A stretch of 64,000 nt of DNA from Phycisphaeraceae bacterium. Its GTDB lineage: Bacteria; Planctomycetota; Phycisphaerae; Phycisphaerales; UBA1924. How positions within the stretch are numbered: the stretch's first letter is position 1; each line of letters starts with the position of its first letter. Below are positions 44,345 to 53,752 of this stretch, piece after piece. Below the pieces are notes generated by a model. It saw nothing but the letters and a program-made list of their open reading frames with translations, searched no databases and was not told the DNA's origin. The stretch is taken from NCBI GenBank assembly GCA_015200025.1, contig CP054186.1, positions 124,001 through 188,000 of the forward strand, in the 5' to 3' direction. Both the position numbers and the translations under genes were made by a program.

Positions 44345-45187
44345 TCAGCCGCGCGGCCCGATCACGCCGACCATCCGGCCCGTCACGCCGCGGTCGCGCC
44401 GGTGCGAGAAAAACAGGTCGGGGTGCGCGGCCGTGCACCGCCCGAGAACATGAACCCCTCGGACGCCGGCGTGTTCCAACTGGAGACGGACGGCGTCGGC
44501 GAGGTGGGCGTGGGCCTTGCCGGTGGCGGCGTCGCGGAGCGTGACCGCGTCGGCGAGGCCGGCCCCGTCGAACGCGCGGACGACCTCGGGCCCGACCTCG
44601 AAGGCGTGCGGTCCGATGCATGGGCCGACCGCGGCGGCGACCTGATCGACGGTGAAGGCGCCGGCGCCGAGCTCGACGAGCGCTCGGAGGGCGTGCGGGA
44701 CGACGCCCGCGACGACGCCGCGCCATCCGGCGTGGACGGCGGCGACGATGCGCCCGTCGGGTGAGGACATGAGGATCGGGGCGCAATCGGCGACACGGAC
44801 GGCCACGAGCAGGCCGGGATCGTCGGTGACGAGCGCGTCGGCCTTGTGGTCGCCCCAGACGATGGCCGGTCCCGGGGAGGGCGAGTCTCGGCGCAGGACG
44901 AGCACGTCGGGACCGTGGACCTGGTGGACCTGGATGATGCGTCGTCGCTCGGCGCGGAGGGCGCGGGCGACGAGCGCGAAGTTGGCCTCGATGGTGGGCT
45001 TGGGGTCGCGTTGGACCTCGGGCGGGAGTTCGGCGGGGTTGCCGAAGTTGAGGGAGGTGAAGGGGCCTGTGGAGAGGCCGCCGAGGCGGGTGGTGAACGC
45101 GTGGGGGACCCCGAGGCGGATCAGGGCGGGGTCGGTGAGGAGCGCGTCGGCGGGGAGCATGGCGGGATGGATGGGAGCGGCGGTCAC
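44345..45187 (-). CDS. pgeF: Polyphenol-oxidase/laccase-domain family purine-nucleoside-type enzyme
   Basis: The 280-residue protein belongs to the YfiH/YlmD/PgeF family. These zinc enzymes act as purine nucleoside phosphorylases or adenosine deaminases and have been linked to peptidoglycan editing. Key motifs are QVHQVHGPDV, WGDHKADALVTDDPGLLVAVRVADCAPI, VHAGWRGVVAGVV (the His-Ala-Gly-Trp-Arg signature) and AVGPCIGPHAFEVG. Conserved His and Cys ligands are present. GTG 45187 is the longest start; an ATG ten codons in (MLPADALL) is also possible. It converges with thiG across the candidate parS. Confidence 0.87.
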   Translation of the reverse strand: MTAAPIHPAMLPADALLTDPALIRLGVPHAFTTRLGGLSTGPFTSLNFGNPAELPPEVQRDPKPTIEANFALVARALRAERRRIIQVHQVHGPDVLVLRRDSPSPGPAIVWGDHKADALVTDDPGLLVAVRVADCAPILMSSPDGRIVAAVHAGWRGVVAGVVPHALRALVELGAGAFTVDQVAAAVGPCIGPHAFEVGPEVVRAFDGAGLADAVTLRDAATGKAHAHLADAVRLQLEHAGVRGVHVLGRCTAAHPDLFFSHRRDRGVTGRMVGVIGPRG

Positions 45188-45264
45188 GGGGCGAGCGTAG
45201 GGTCGGGCGTCGGGGGCGAGATCCGTTGACGGAGGATCGTCGGGGGAGCCGATGGGAAGCCGGG

Positions 45265-46479
45265 ATGACCCGTGTGATCGAGAACCTGGGACTGGTTCTG
45301 ATGCTCGCCGGCGTGGTGGTGTCGGCGGTGGCGGTATGGCGGAGCGTGCAACGAGCGGGCGTATCGGGGTGCCCGGGTGTGGACCCCGGTGGGGCGTGGT
45401 GGCGTTGGGCGTGGAGCCCGTGGCGGTGGGTGCGGAGGCCGTGGTGCGGGTACGACCTCTCGGGAGCCCCGGTGGTGGACGGCGTGGTGACGTGCCCGGA
45501 GTGCGGGCGGCGTGGGGCGGTGCCGGCGAGGCGTCGTGCGGGAGGCCGGTGGCGAGCCGGGGTGGTGTCGGCGGTGTTGCTGGCGGCGGGCGTGGCGTGC
45601 TGGGAGGTGCGGTGGGTCCGCGGGGCGAGGTGGGCGGGGAGGGCGCCGACGGGGGTGCTCCTGGCGGCGGAAACGGCGGCGCCGTGGTTCTGGTCGCCGA
45701 GGCTGGAGCAGGAGTTGTCGGCGAGGTCGAAGGCCGGGGTGTGGTGGGTGTGGGGTCGGTGGCTGGAGCGGTGTGCGTCGGTGGCGATGGGCGCGGACGG
45801 GGCGCGGTACAACGCCGACTGGGGCGCCTCGGTGCTCGGGTCGAGGCTTCCAGGGTCGATGCCCGCGGTCGAGCGGGCGCTTGAGAGCGGGGACCGCCAG
45901 CGGCGGCAATACGCGGCGGGCGTGGTGATGGGCGCGGTGGGCCGGGGCGTGCTGGACGCGGGTGCGTTGCCCGAGTCGTTCTGGGAGGCGGCGGTCGAGG
46001 GGCTCGCGGACGATTCGCACGCGGTGTCGGGTGATATGGCGTTCGGGAATGCGCGTGCGTTTACGGAGTTCCTAGTCCGTCACTCGCCCCGGGCGGCGGG
46101 GCCTCTGCTGCGGGCGTTATCGTCGGCGGACGGTCAGCAGCGGGTGTTGTCGGCGTCGGTCCTGGCTCGGGCGGGGCGGGAGGTGCGGCCGGATCTTGCG
46201 TGGCGGGCGGGGCCTGTGCTGTGTGAGCACTTGCGGGACAACGGGATCGAGGGGGACGCGGTTGAGGCGGCGCGGGCGCTCCTGGCGATGGGGCCGTTGG
46301 CCTTGGCTCCCTTGGAACGGTTCGCGGCCGGGGAAGGCGCGGGCGGGGCGCCGGACCGTCAGGGTGCGTTGACGGCGGAGTATCTGGTGCGTCACCTGCG
46401 GGGGGAGCCATTGACGCGGGCGGAGCGTCGTCGGCTGAACGTGATCACGTCGGTGCGAGGGAACACGTTCGAAGACTGA
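45265..46479 (+). CDS. Membrane-associated HEAT-like protein with CGYDLSG...CPECG ribbon
   Basis: The 404-residue product is of unknown function. A hydrophobic span at ~7-25 is followed by Trp-rich sequence and a zinc-ribbon-like CGYDLSG and CPECGRRG pair, a signature seen often in planctomycete membrane proteins. A second span follows (~100-120). The C-terminal ~230 residues are helical and repeat-like (AGVVMGAVGRGVLDAG, LLRALSSADGQQRVLSASVLARAG, ARALLAMGPLALAPLERF), suggesting HEAT/Armadillo-like repeats. ATG 45265 is preceded by GGGAAG; an earlier TTG at 45226 seems less likely. Confidence 0.65.
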   Translation: MTRVIENLGLVLMLAGVVVSAVAVWRSVQRAGVSGCPGVDPGGAWWRWAWSPWRWVRRPWCGYDLSGAPVVDGVVTCPECGRRGAVPARRRAGGRWRAGVVSAVLLAAGVACWEVRWVRGARWAGRAPTGVLLAAETAAPWFWSPRLEQELSARSKAGVWWVWGRWLERCASVAMGADGARYNADWGASVLGSRLPGSMPAVERALESGDRQRRQYAAGVVMGAVGRGVLDAGALPESFWEAAVEGLADDSHAVSGDMAFGNARAFTEFLVRHSPRAAGPLLRALSSADGQQRVLSASVLARAGREVRPDLAWRAGPVLCEHLRDNGIEGDAVEAARALLAMGPLALAPLERFAAGEGAGGAPDRQGALTAEYLVRHLRGEPLTRAERRRLNVITSVRGNTFED

Positions 46480-46511
46480 GGCCGGTGGTCGAGCGGCGCC
46501 GGGGCGGGGGG

Positions 46512-47501
46512 TCAGCCGACGCCCTGGGCGGCGAGCCAACGCTCGGCGTCGAGGGCGGCCTGGCAACCCATGCCGGCGGCGGTGACGGCCTGGCGGTAGT
46601 GACTGTCGGCGACGTCGCCGGCGGCGAAGACGCCCTCGATGTTGGTGTCGCTGTCGCGGCGTTTGAGGGCGACGTACCCGGACTCGTCGAGTTCGAGGCC
46701 GGAGCCCTTGAGGAATGCGGTGGCGGGGGTGTGCCCGATGGCGATGAAGAGGCCCTTGACGGGGAGGGTGGAGCGTTGCCCGGTGACGGTGTCCTTGAGG
46801 ACGACGCCCTCGATGGCGTTCTGGCCCAGGACGTCGTCGACGGCGGCGTTGTAGATGACCTTGGCGTTGGGCTTGGAGAGGAAGCGTTCCTGCATGATTT
46901 TGCTGGCGCGGAGGGCGTCGCGGCGGTGGATGACGTAGACGGTGGAGGCGAACTTGGTGAGGTAGGTGGCCTCTTCCATGGCGGTGTCGCCGCCGCCGAC
47001 GACGGCGAGGGGCTGATCGCGGAAGACGGGGAGGGCGCCGTCGCAGACGGCGCAGGCGGAGACGCCGCCGCCGGCCTGGGCGAGTCGCATCTCGTTGGGG
47101 AGGCCGAGCCAGTTGGCGGTGGCGCCGGTGGCGATGATGACGGCGTGGGCGCGGAGGGAGCCGGCTTTCTCGTTGCCGTCGTCGGTGTGGAGGGTGAAGG
47201 GGCGGGAAGAGAAATCGCAGCGGGTGACGTCGAGGGATTGGACGCGGGTGCCGAATCGTTGGGCCTGTTCCTGGAACTTTGCCATCATGTCGGGGCCCAT
47301 GACGCCGTGGGGGAACCCGGGGTAGTTCTCGACCTCGGTGGTGAGCATGAGCTGCCCGCCCGGGAGGACGATGGAGGGCGAGGTCTTGGGCACGCCGGTG
47401 AGGACGAGGGGGTTGAGCTGAGCTCGGGCGGCGTAGATGGCGGCGGTCCACCCGGCGGGCCCGGAGCCGACGATGACGAGTTTTTCGGGGTGGTCTGGCA
47501 T
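46512..47501 (-). CDS. trxB: Thioredoxin-disulfide reductase
   Basis: The 329-residue FAD/NADPH enzyme reduces thioredoxin. It has GSGPAGWTAAIYAARA (FAD), the redox-active CAVCDG, VVGGGDTAMEEATYL (NADPH), and the final VFAAGDVADSHYRQAVTAAGMGCQAALDA. It supplies electrons to thioredoxins such as those that maintain TlpA-type proteins. It is 40 bases downstream of an unknown secreted-protein gene on the same strand. Confidence 0.95.
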   Translation of the reverse strand: MPDHPEKLVIVGSGPAGWTAAIYAARAQLNPLVLTGVPKTSPSIVLPGGQLMLTTEVENYPGFPHGVMGPDMMAKFQEQAQRFGTRVQSLDVTRCDFSSRPFTLHTDDGNEKAGSLRAHAVIIATGATANWLGLPNEMRLAQAGGGVSACAVCDGALPVFRDQPLAVVGGGDTAMEEATYLTKFASTVYVIHRRDALRASKIMQERFLSKPNAKVIYNAAVDDVLGQNAIEGVVLKDTVTGQRSTLPVKGLFIAIGHTPATAFLKGSGLELDESGYVALKRRDSDTNIEGVFAAGDVADSHYRQAVTAAGMGCQAALDAERWLAAQGVG

Positions 47502-47541
47502 GGAAGCTCGGCGGAGTGGGTGGGCGGGTGGCGGAGGGTTG

Positions 47542-49089
47542 TTACTTGAGTTGCCCGGAGTCCTTGAGGTGCTGGCGGACCATGGCGTAGAGCGGGGGCC
47601 AGATGAGGTAGTCGGCGCCGGCGACGCGTGAGGCGGTGTTCTGGATGGCGGCGGCGCGGTTGTCCTGGTTGTCGGAGCCGACGGAGTAGATGAGCATGTC
47701 TTCCTTGAAGAGGGTCCGGACGAAGTTGAAGCCCGAGTGGGTGAGGATGTTCATCTCGAGCGGGCGGCCCATGGTGTCGGTCTCGGGCCGGAGGTATCGG
47801 AGCGCGACGACGCCGCGGAGGTCTCGCTTGTCGGGGTTGAAGGGGTCGCCCTCCTTCTCGGAGAACCAGCGTGGGCGGGCGCTGGTGACGGTGGGCGGGA
47901 AGGAGCGGTTGACGATGGTGTAGCCGTGGAGGCCCAGGGCGGTCCGGGTGCCGACGGACTCGACGCGGACGGTCATGCGGAGGTCGAAGAGTTCGCTGAG
48001 GTCCGGGAGCATGCCGACGATGGCGAAGCGGTCGTTCCCCTTGACGCGTGCGTAGGACCACGGGGTCTGCATGAGGCGATCGAACTGGGAGACGCGCCAC
48101 TTGCCTTCCCAGTCGCCGTAGACCTCGGCGAGTTGGGCGGCCATCTCGTTGCGACCGGCGAGGGAGGCGGCGGCCTGCTCCCAGCGTGCGGACTCTTGGA
48201 AGAGGGTCAGCGGCCGTTGGGTGGAGCCGAGGCGGGCGAGGACGGGGGCGACGCGCTTGGCGTCGGGGACGTCGCGCGAGCCGTAGACGCGGGCGATGAG
48301 CTGCTCGATGGCGGCGCGGTCGCCGACGGGGAATCGGATGCGGTCGGTGAGGAGCCGTTCCTCGTCGAGCCGTTCCATGACGGCGAGGATCTGCTCGGGG
48401 GTGAGGGCCTTGGCGGACTTGGAGTCGGTGTAGGCGATGTCTCGGATGCGGTGGAGGGACTGGGCCATGGATTCGAGGCCGAAGCGGACCTCCTGGGAGA
48501 GCTCGCGGTCGGCCATTTGGCGGCCGAGGTTCATGGCGTTGATGAGGACATCGAAGGCCTCGGCGGGCTTGGCGTCGGCGTTAAGGCGGGTGGCCTCGAT
48601 ATGGGCGAGGGCGACGAGCCACCGGAGCCTGGGGAGGTAGAGCGGGCGGGCGGCGGCGATGGTGGGGTCCTCGCCGAGATCGGCGTGGAGGTCGAGGCGC
48701 ATCGCGTCTCTGGCCCCGGAGACCTGCCCGTAGGGGAGGGCGAAGGCCATGCCGAGCTCGTTCTTGGGGAAGGGCCGGGTGGCGCGGGCGAGGGCTTCGA
48801 GGGCGGCGCGTTGCTGGGGAGCGGCGGCCCAGGCGTCGAGCCTTTGCCAGCGAGAGCCGGTGGCGGTGTCGAGGAGGACGATGGCGTCGAGGTCGTTGAC
48901 GGGCTCCGGGGGCGCGGTCATGGCCGCGAGGGCGGGGAGGAGGATGACCTCGCTGCGTTTGTCGTTGGCGACCTCGGACGGTCGCTTGTTGATGACGTCG
49001 AGGAAGCGGTCCTGGGCGAGGGCGGCGTGGGCGCCAAGGGCGGCCGCGCCGGCGAGGAACCAACGAACGAGGGGTCGGCTGAGGATCAT
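47542..49089 (-). CDS. Large exported protein of unknown function
   Basis: The 515-residue product has a signal peptide (LAGAAALGAHAALAQD). The remainder is mostly helical with segments I do not recognise as a family: VALAHIEATRLNADAKPAEAFD in the middle and NRSFPPTVTSARPRWFSEKEG later. A Trp/Tyr motif DYLIWPPLYAMV closes the protein. It has no membrane span beyond the signal, so it is probably periplasmic. ATG 49089 is used; the upstream Met six codons earlier lengthens the n-region only. It heads a likely operon with trxB. Confidence 0.72.
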   Translation of the reverse strand: MILSRPLVRWFLAGAAALGAHAALAQDRFLDVINKRPSEVANDKRSEVILLPALAAMTAPPEPVNDLDAIVLLDTATGSRWQRLDAWAAAPQQRAALEALARATRPFPKNELGMAFALPYGQVSGARDAMRLDLHADLGEDPTIAAARPLYLPRLRWLVALAHIEATRLNADAKPAEAFDVLINAMNLGRQMADRELSQEVRFGLESMAQSLHRIRDIAYTDSKSAKALTPEQILAVMERLDEERLLTDRIRFPVGDRAAIEQLIARVYGSRDVPDAKRVAPVLARLGSTQRPLTLFQESARWEQAAASLAGRNEMAAQLAEVYGDWEGKWRVSQFDRLMQTPWSYARVKGNDRFAIVGMLPDLSELFDLRMTVRVESVGTRTALGLHGYTIVNRSFPPTVTSARPRWFSEKEGDPFNPDKRDLRGVVALRYLRPETDTMGRPLEMNILTHSGFNFVRTLFKEDMLIYSVGSDNQDNRAAAIQNTASRVAGADYLIWPPLYAMVRQHLKDSGQLK

Positions 49090-49353
49090 CGGCCCATGGT
49101 ACACCACTCGCGGGCGTTCCGCCCATTTCGGGAGGTCATAGATGGACCTTGTCGGGGTGGTGAACGGGTCGTGGCGGTGAGTGGGGTGTGCGGGGCAACG
49201 GCCCCGGAATCGTGGGGGACGGGCCGGGCGTGGGTCGGGGCTCTACAGTGGGGAGAGGCGGGCGTGACGGCGTCGGATCGGACGCGTAGACACCCGTAAA
49301 CCTTGCCGCATTGCATGGATCGGACGTTCATTGATCCGATCACGGAGGAACCG

Positions 49354-50841
49354 ATGACGACCCCACGCTTGACGACGGCCAACGGCGCCCCGATCTCGAA
49401 CCAGCAGGCGTTGACCGCGGGCCCACGCGGGCCGCTGCTGATGCAGGACGTGGCGCTGCTGGAGCAGATGCAGCACTTCAACCGGGAGCGGATCCCCGAG
49501 CGGGTGGTGCACGCGAAAGGGTCCGGGGCGTACGGGACGTTCACGGTGACGCACGACGTGACGCGGTACACCCGGGCGGACTTCCTCAACCGGGTCGGGA
49601 AGAAGACGGAGGTTTTCCTGCGGTTCTCGACCGTCGCGGGCGAACGCGGGGCGGCCGACGCCGAACGCGACGTGCGCGGGTTCGCGCTGAAGTTTTACAC
49701 GCAGGAGGGGAACTGGGACCTGGTAGGGAACAACACGCCGGTGTTTTTCGTGCGTGACCCGTACAAGTTCCAGAACTTTATTCATACACAGAAGCGACAC
49801 CCCGGGACGAACCTGCGGGACATGGACATGCAGTGGGACTTCTGGTCGCTGTGCCCCGAGGCGCTGCACCAGGTGACGATCCTGATGAGCGACCGGGGGA
49901 TCCCCGCGTCGTACCGGCACCTCAACGGGTACGGGAGCCACACGTACTCGATGGTCAACGCGTCGGGGGAGCGTGTGTGGGTGAAGTTCCACTTCAAGAC
50001 GCTGCAGGGGATCAAGAACCTCTCGGACGACGAGTCGGCGGGGCTGATCGGGCGTGACCGCGAGTCGCACCAGCGGGACCTGCACGGAGCGATCGCGCGG
50101 GGCGAGTTCCCGAAGTGGCGGGCGTGCATCCAGGTGATGACGCAAGCGCAGGCGGGGGCGTTCCGGTGGAACCCGTTTGACCTGACGAAGGTGTGGCCGC
50201 ACAAGGACTTCCCGCTGATCGACGTGGGGACGCTGGAGTTGAACCGGAACCCCGAGAACTACTTCGCGGAGGTGGAGCAGGCGGCGTTCAAGCCGTCGGC
50301 GTTGGTGCCGGGGATCGGGCCGAGCCCGGACAAGATGCTGCAGGCGAGGCTGATGAGCTACGCGGACACGCACCTGCACCGTCTCGGGGCGAACCACCAC
50401 CAGGTGCCGGTGAACAAGCCGCGGTGCCCGGTGATGAACTACATCCGCGACGGGGCGTTGGCGGAGGGTTCGTACGGGTCGTCTCCCAACTACTGGCCCA
50501 ACTCGCACGCGTCGGCGCCCAAGCCCGACGCGTCGTTCGCGGACCCGGCGTGGGCGCTCGGTCAGACGATCGTGGACCGGTTCGATTCGACGGTCGATCA
50601 CGACGATTACACGCAGGCGGGGAACCTGTACCGGATGTTCGACGACGGGCACAAGCAGCGCGTGGCGTCGAGGATCGCGGGCGGGCTCGGGCAGGCGCGG
50701 AAGGAAGTGCAGCTGCGGATGCTGTGCCACTTCTTCCGGGCGGACCCGGACTACGGGGCGCGGATCGCGAAGATCCTGGGGATCGACGCGACGGCGACGC
50801 TGAACGAGTTGAAGGCCCACCCGGCGGTCTCGGCGGGGTGA
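49354..50841 (+). CDS. katA: Monofunctional haem catalase
   Basis: The 495-residue clade-3-size catalase breaks down hydrogen peroxide. Visible are [21 protein letters not shown] (distal His), [20 protein letters not shown], the conserved [14 protein letters not shown] with the distal Asn nearby, and the proximal haem ligand Tyr in [17 protein letters not shown] 49354 ([13 protein letters not shown]) is preceded by GGAGG. An in-frame start at 49303 would add 17 residues. tRNA-Leu follows 86 bases downstream. Confidence 0.95.
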   Translation: MTTPRLTTANGAPISNQQALTAGPRGPLLMQDVALLEQMQHFNRERIPERVVHAKGSGAYGTFTVTHDVTRYTRADFLNRVGKKTEVFLRFSTVAGERGAADAERDVRGFALKFYTQEGNWDLVGNNTPVFFVRDPYKFQNFIHTQKRHPGTNLRDMDMQWDFWSLCPEALHQVTILMSDRGIPASYRHLNGYGSHTYSMVNASGERVWVKFHFKTLQGIKNLSDDESAGLIGRDRESHQRDLHGAIARGEFPKWRACIQVMTQAQAGAFRWNPFDLTKVWPHKDFPLIDVGTLELNRNPENYFAEVEQAAFKPSALVPGIGPSPDKMLQARLMSYADTHLHRLGANHHQVPVNKPRCPVMNYIRDGALAEGSYGSSPNYWPNSHASAPKPDASFADPAWALGQTIVDRFDSTVDHDDYTQAGNLYRMFDDGHKQRVASRIAGGLGQARKEVQLRMLCHFFRADPDYGARIAKILGIDATATLNELKAHPAVSAG

Positions 50842-50927
50842 GGTCGGAACAACCACGCCACGATCGGACGATCAGGCCCGGGTCCACCGCGGGGCTCGGC
50901 CTGTATGATGCGCCGTTCCTTTCGCGC

Positions 50928-51012
50928 GGGCCCGTGGCGGAACGGCAGACGCAGCGGACTTAAAATCCGCGGCCTTTCACCGGGCGTGTGGGTTCGACTC
51001 CCACCGGGCCCA
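50928..51012 (+). tRNA. tRNA-Leu (anticodon UAA)
   Basis: An 85-base cloverleaf: acceptor GGGCCCG (50928-50934) pairs with CGGGCCC (51005-51011), discriminator A at 51012. The anticodon stem GCGGA/TCCGC encloses loop CTTAAAA (anticodon TAA). The T arm is GTGGG-TTCGACT-CCCAC, and a long variable arm is present, as in class II tRNA-Leu. The 3' CCA is not encoded. Confidence 0.95.
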
Positions 51013-51095
51013 GTCGGCGGGGTGGAGGATTCTCGCCGAGGGGGCGTGGCGTTGCTATATTGCGTTCGCGTCGGGTGAGGGCTGGAGGCAATCGC

Positions 51096-51584
51096 ATGCG
51101 AACGTTGATGGCTGTGGCGGGGTGCGTGGCCGGGGGGTTGGTTGGGTGCGCGGCGGTGGTGGTATCGCCGGGGTGCGTGTCGTACCAGACGACGGTGACG
51201 CCGGTGAAGACGGTGCCGGGGCTGGACGTGGTGGTGACGGACGCGGGCGGGCAGTTCTGGCAGGTGGCGGTGACGAACCAGACGGGGGAGATCGTGAACC
51301 TGGTGTGGGACGAGAGCCTGTACGTGGCCACGAACGGGGAGAGTGACCGGATCATCCGCGGGAAGACGCGGCGGATCCACGCGGGGCAGGCGCAGCCGGT
51401 CTCGCCGATCGCGCCCGGGGCGTCGTTGCGCGAGGTGTTCGTGCGCGAGTCATCGGTGGATCACGCGGGTCTCGGCGGCGGGGCGCCGGCGGACCCCTCG
51501 CGGAACGCGCGGGTGCTGCTGGTGTTCGAGACGGGTGGCAAGAAGGCCGTGCACGAGTCGTCGATCCTGTTCACGAAGCGATGA
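51096..51584 (+). CDS. Small lipoprotein of unknown function
   Basis: The 162-residue product has a lipobox LVGC in an AGG-LVGCAA context. The mature domain is a compact beta-rich fold (VTDAGGQFWQVAVTNQTGE, VWDESLYVATNGESDRIIRGKTRR, VLLVFETGGKKAVHESSI). A second Cys occurs in SPGCVSY. I cannot name the family. TGGAGG lies 8-14 bases upstream of ATG 51096. It lies just after tRNA-Leu and converges with the dockerin-type gene at 51612. Confidence 0.72.
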   Translation: MRTLMAVAGCVAGGLVGCAAVVVSPGCVSYQTTVTPVKTVPGLDVVVTDAGGQFWQVAVTNQTGEIVNLVWDESLYVATNGESDRIIRGKTRRIHAGQAQPVSPIAPGASLREVFVRESSVDHAGLGGGAPADPSRNARVLLVFETGGKKAVHESSILFTKR

Positions 51585-51611
51585 TCGTGCCGGCGTGGGC
51601 GACGGGGCTGG

Positions 51612-52664
51612 TCAGGCCTCGAAGGCTTCGAGGAAGGCGTCGAGGTCGAAGAAATCGACGAAGCAATCGGCGTTGAAGTCGGCGGCGGTGTCGCCGTCCT
51701 CGAAGGCGTCGACGAAGTCGGCGAAGTCGAAGAAATCGACGAAGCCGTCGGCGTTGAAATCGGCGGGGAGACCGACTCGGACGTTGAGGGCGAGGGTCGC
51801 TTCGAGCCCGAGGCCGGCCTCACGGGTGATGATGGTGGGGTAGGTGGGGTCGCCGGTGCCGCCGCCGGGATCGCCCGAGGCGGGTTCGAGGGACGAGGCG
51901 ATGAACCGGAGGCGCCCCTCGGCGAGGCCGCGGGCGAGGTAGGCGCGGGCGGCGGGGTCGCAGCGGGAGAGGGTGAACGTCATGACGGTGCCGGCGGGGA
52001 TGGGCTGGCCCGGCTCGACCTGATCCGTGAGGCCGACGGCGAAGGGTGTGGCTTCGAAGGGCTGGCCGTCGGGGCGGAGGCGGACCTGGCGGGAGACGTC
52101 GGTCGGGTTGCCCTGATCATCGAAGACGGCGGCGAATGCATTCCGGGCGCCCTCGGCGGGCGGAACGAGCGGAGCGCCGCCGAAACGGGTGGATTCGAGA
52201 AAGGTTGAGGCGGAGAAACCGTTGCGGTAGGCGACGCCGAAGAGTTCGATGGGCTTGCCCGGGTCGGCGTCGGGGAGATGGAGGGGATCGGTGTCGGGGA
52301 AGAGGGTGCGGACGGAGTCCGGGGTGGGGTCGTAGAGGGCGACGTTGTTGTTGCCGACGGCCAGCGTGATGGTGATTGAGAGAATGTCGTAGTGGTCGAG
52401 GGGGAGGCCGGGGGGGATGGTGCTCTGGGTGTCGAACCCGACGAGGAACTGGGCATCGCGGTCGTCGAAACCCGGCTGGAGGATGGCGCCGAAGAGCGGG
52501 GCGGAGGTTTCGATGCCCGGGGTCGAGTTGAAGGGGTACATCCACCGATCGAGGGAGGGTGTGTTGAAGTGGACGGAGAGGGATTGGGCGTGGGCGGGCA
52601 GGGCCGCAACGGCGGCCGCGGCGGCGGCGAGGAGGATTGTGGGGGTGGCGTTTCGGCGGCTCAT
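51612..52664 (-). CDS. Exported dockerin-like protein without the Gly-Cys end
   Basis: The 350-residue product has a signal peptide (AAVAALPAHAQS). A ~260-residue beta-rich domain resembles a carbohydrate-binding-like sandwich (IETSAPLFGAILQPGFDDRDAQFLVG is cut short here by the length rule; key end DRDAQFLVGF). Two dockerin-like repeats follow (DFNADGFVDFFDFADFV and DFNADCFVDFFDLDAFL). The second carries Cys in place of Gly, and the chain ends EAFEA without Gly-Cys. GGAGAAG precedes ATG 52664. Confidence 0.8.
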   Translation of the reverse strand: MSRRNATPTILLAAAAAAVAALPAHAQSLSVHFNTPSLDRWMYPFNSTPGIETSAPLFGAILQPGFDDRDAQFLVGFDTQSTIPPGLPLDHYDILSITITLAVGNNNVALYDPTPDSVRTLFPDTDPLHLPDADPGKPIELFGVAYRNGFSASTFLESTRFGGAPLVPPAEGARNAFAAVFDDQGNPTDVSRQVRLRPDGQPFEATPFAVGLTDQVEPGQPIPAGTVMTFTLSRCDPAARAYLARGLAEGRLRFIASSLEPASGDPGGGTGDPTYPTIITREAGLGLEATLALNVRVGLPADFNADGFVDFFDFADFVDAFEDGDTAADFNADCFVDFFDLDAFLEAFEA

Positions 52665-52882
52665 GCTCTTCTCCGGATGGCGAACCTTGACTCGGATTTA
52701 TCGTAGAACAAGAATCATTTCGCTTCCACAGGATTGAGGGATGCATCCGAATGCACGGAACGCGTACACGGACGGTCTGGACGATCGAGCACGGGCGGGC
52801 GGCGTGGGCGATGCTGTGCGCCGGCGTTCGCGGCGAGGCGTGGGCGGATCAAGGGGCATCGCGGTGCCCGGTGGCCAGGACG

Positions 52883-53752
52883 ATGGGCCGTGTACGGGCG
52901 GGGTTCACGCTGATCGAGTTGCTGGTGGTGATCGCGGTGGTGTCGGTGCTGATCGGGTTGCTGTTCCCGGCGTTGGGGAAAGTCCGCGCGATCGGCCGGC
53001 AGTGCAAAGAATTGGCGGCGGCCAAGCAGGTGATGACGGCGTTCACGCTGTACGCGGACACGAACAAGGGCTCGGTGCTGCCGGGGTATCCCACACGGGC
53101 GATGGTGAACGGGCCGATGGTGGTGGTGGACGAGAAGGGCGAGCGGGTGCTCAACGACGAGGCGCAGCGGTACCCGTGGAGGCTGGCGCCGTACCTGAAC
53201 TACGACTTCCGCGGGCTGTACACGGATGCGAACCTGTTGCGCGAGGTGCGTGACAACGAGGGGGCGTACGCGGCGTACGGGGTGAACTACCGGTACGTGG
53301 TGAGCCTGTTCCCGAGCCTGGGGATGAACGTGGCGTTCGTGGGGGGGAGCGACCGGTTCGGGGCGTTCGACCCGCTCCACCAGCGGCGGTTCAGGAAGAG
53401 CCATATTTCGAGGCTGGACGAGGCGCAGCGTCCCGGGGAGCTGTTGGTGTTCGCGTCGGCGCGTTCGGAGGCGCAGGAGATGGCGCCGATGCTGGGGAGG
53501 CCGGAGGGCTTTTTCCGGGTGGAGCCGCCGTTCTTTACGCAGGGCCGTCGGTGGGCGGGGTCGTACGACACGGCGGCGGAGTACCCGGGCTTGAACTCGG
53601 GCTTTGTGTCGCTCCGTCATGGTGGCCTGGCGGTGGCGGCGATGCTGGACACGCACGCGGAGATGCTGGGGTGGGAACCGCTGAACTCGATGACGCGGTG
53701 GTGCGACAAGGCGACGCGGGCGGACTGGTCCCCGGCGGCGGGCGGGGGCTAA
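52883..53752 (+). CDS. Type II secretion/type IV pilin-like protein (pseudopilin)
   Basis: The 289-residue product has the prepilin signature GFTLIELLVVIAVVSVLIGLL, which is cleaved before Phe and N-methylated, directly after a short basic leader (MGRVRA). The remaining ~250 residues are a soluble domain with ASARSEAQEM and an FVSLRHGGLAVAAML-DTHAE segment near the end, similar to the H-x-G-x-A-x-x-D motif of planctomycete pseudopilins. ATG 52883 gives the usual short leader; longer frames are improbable. It converges with truB, overlapping by four bases. Confidence 0.85.
   Translation: MGRVRAGFTLIELLVVIAVVSVLIGLLFPALGKVRAIGRQCKELAAAKQVMTAFTLYADTNKGSVLPGYPTRAMVNGPMVVVDEKGERVLNDEAQRYPWRLAPYLNYDFRGLYTDANLLREVRDNEGAYAAYGVNYRYVVSLFPSLGMNVAFVGGSDRFGAFDPLHQRRFRKSHISRLDEAQRPGELLVFASARSEAQEMAPMLGRPEGFFRVEPPFFTQGRRWAGSYDTAAEYPGLNSGFVSLRHGGLAVAAMLDTHAEMLGWEPLNSMTRWCDKATRADWSPAAGGG

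Noticed and set aside
50895..50927. TATGAT just before tRNA-Leu as a promoter
   Set aside because: The hexamer 17 bases upstream (GGTCCA) is a poor -35; evidence too weak to list as a feature.
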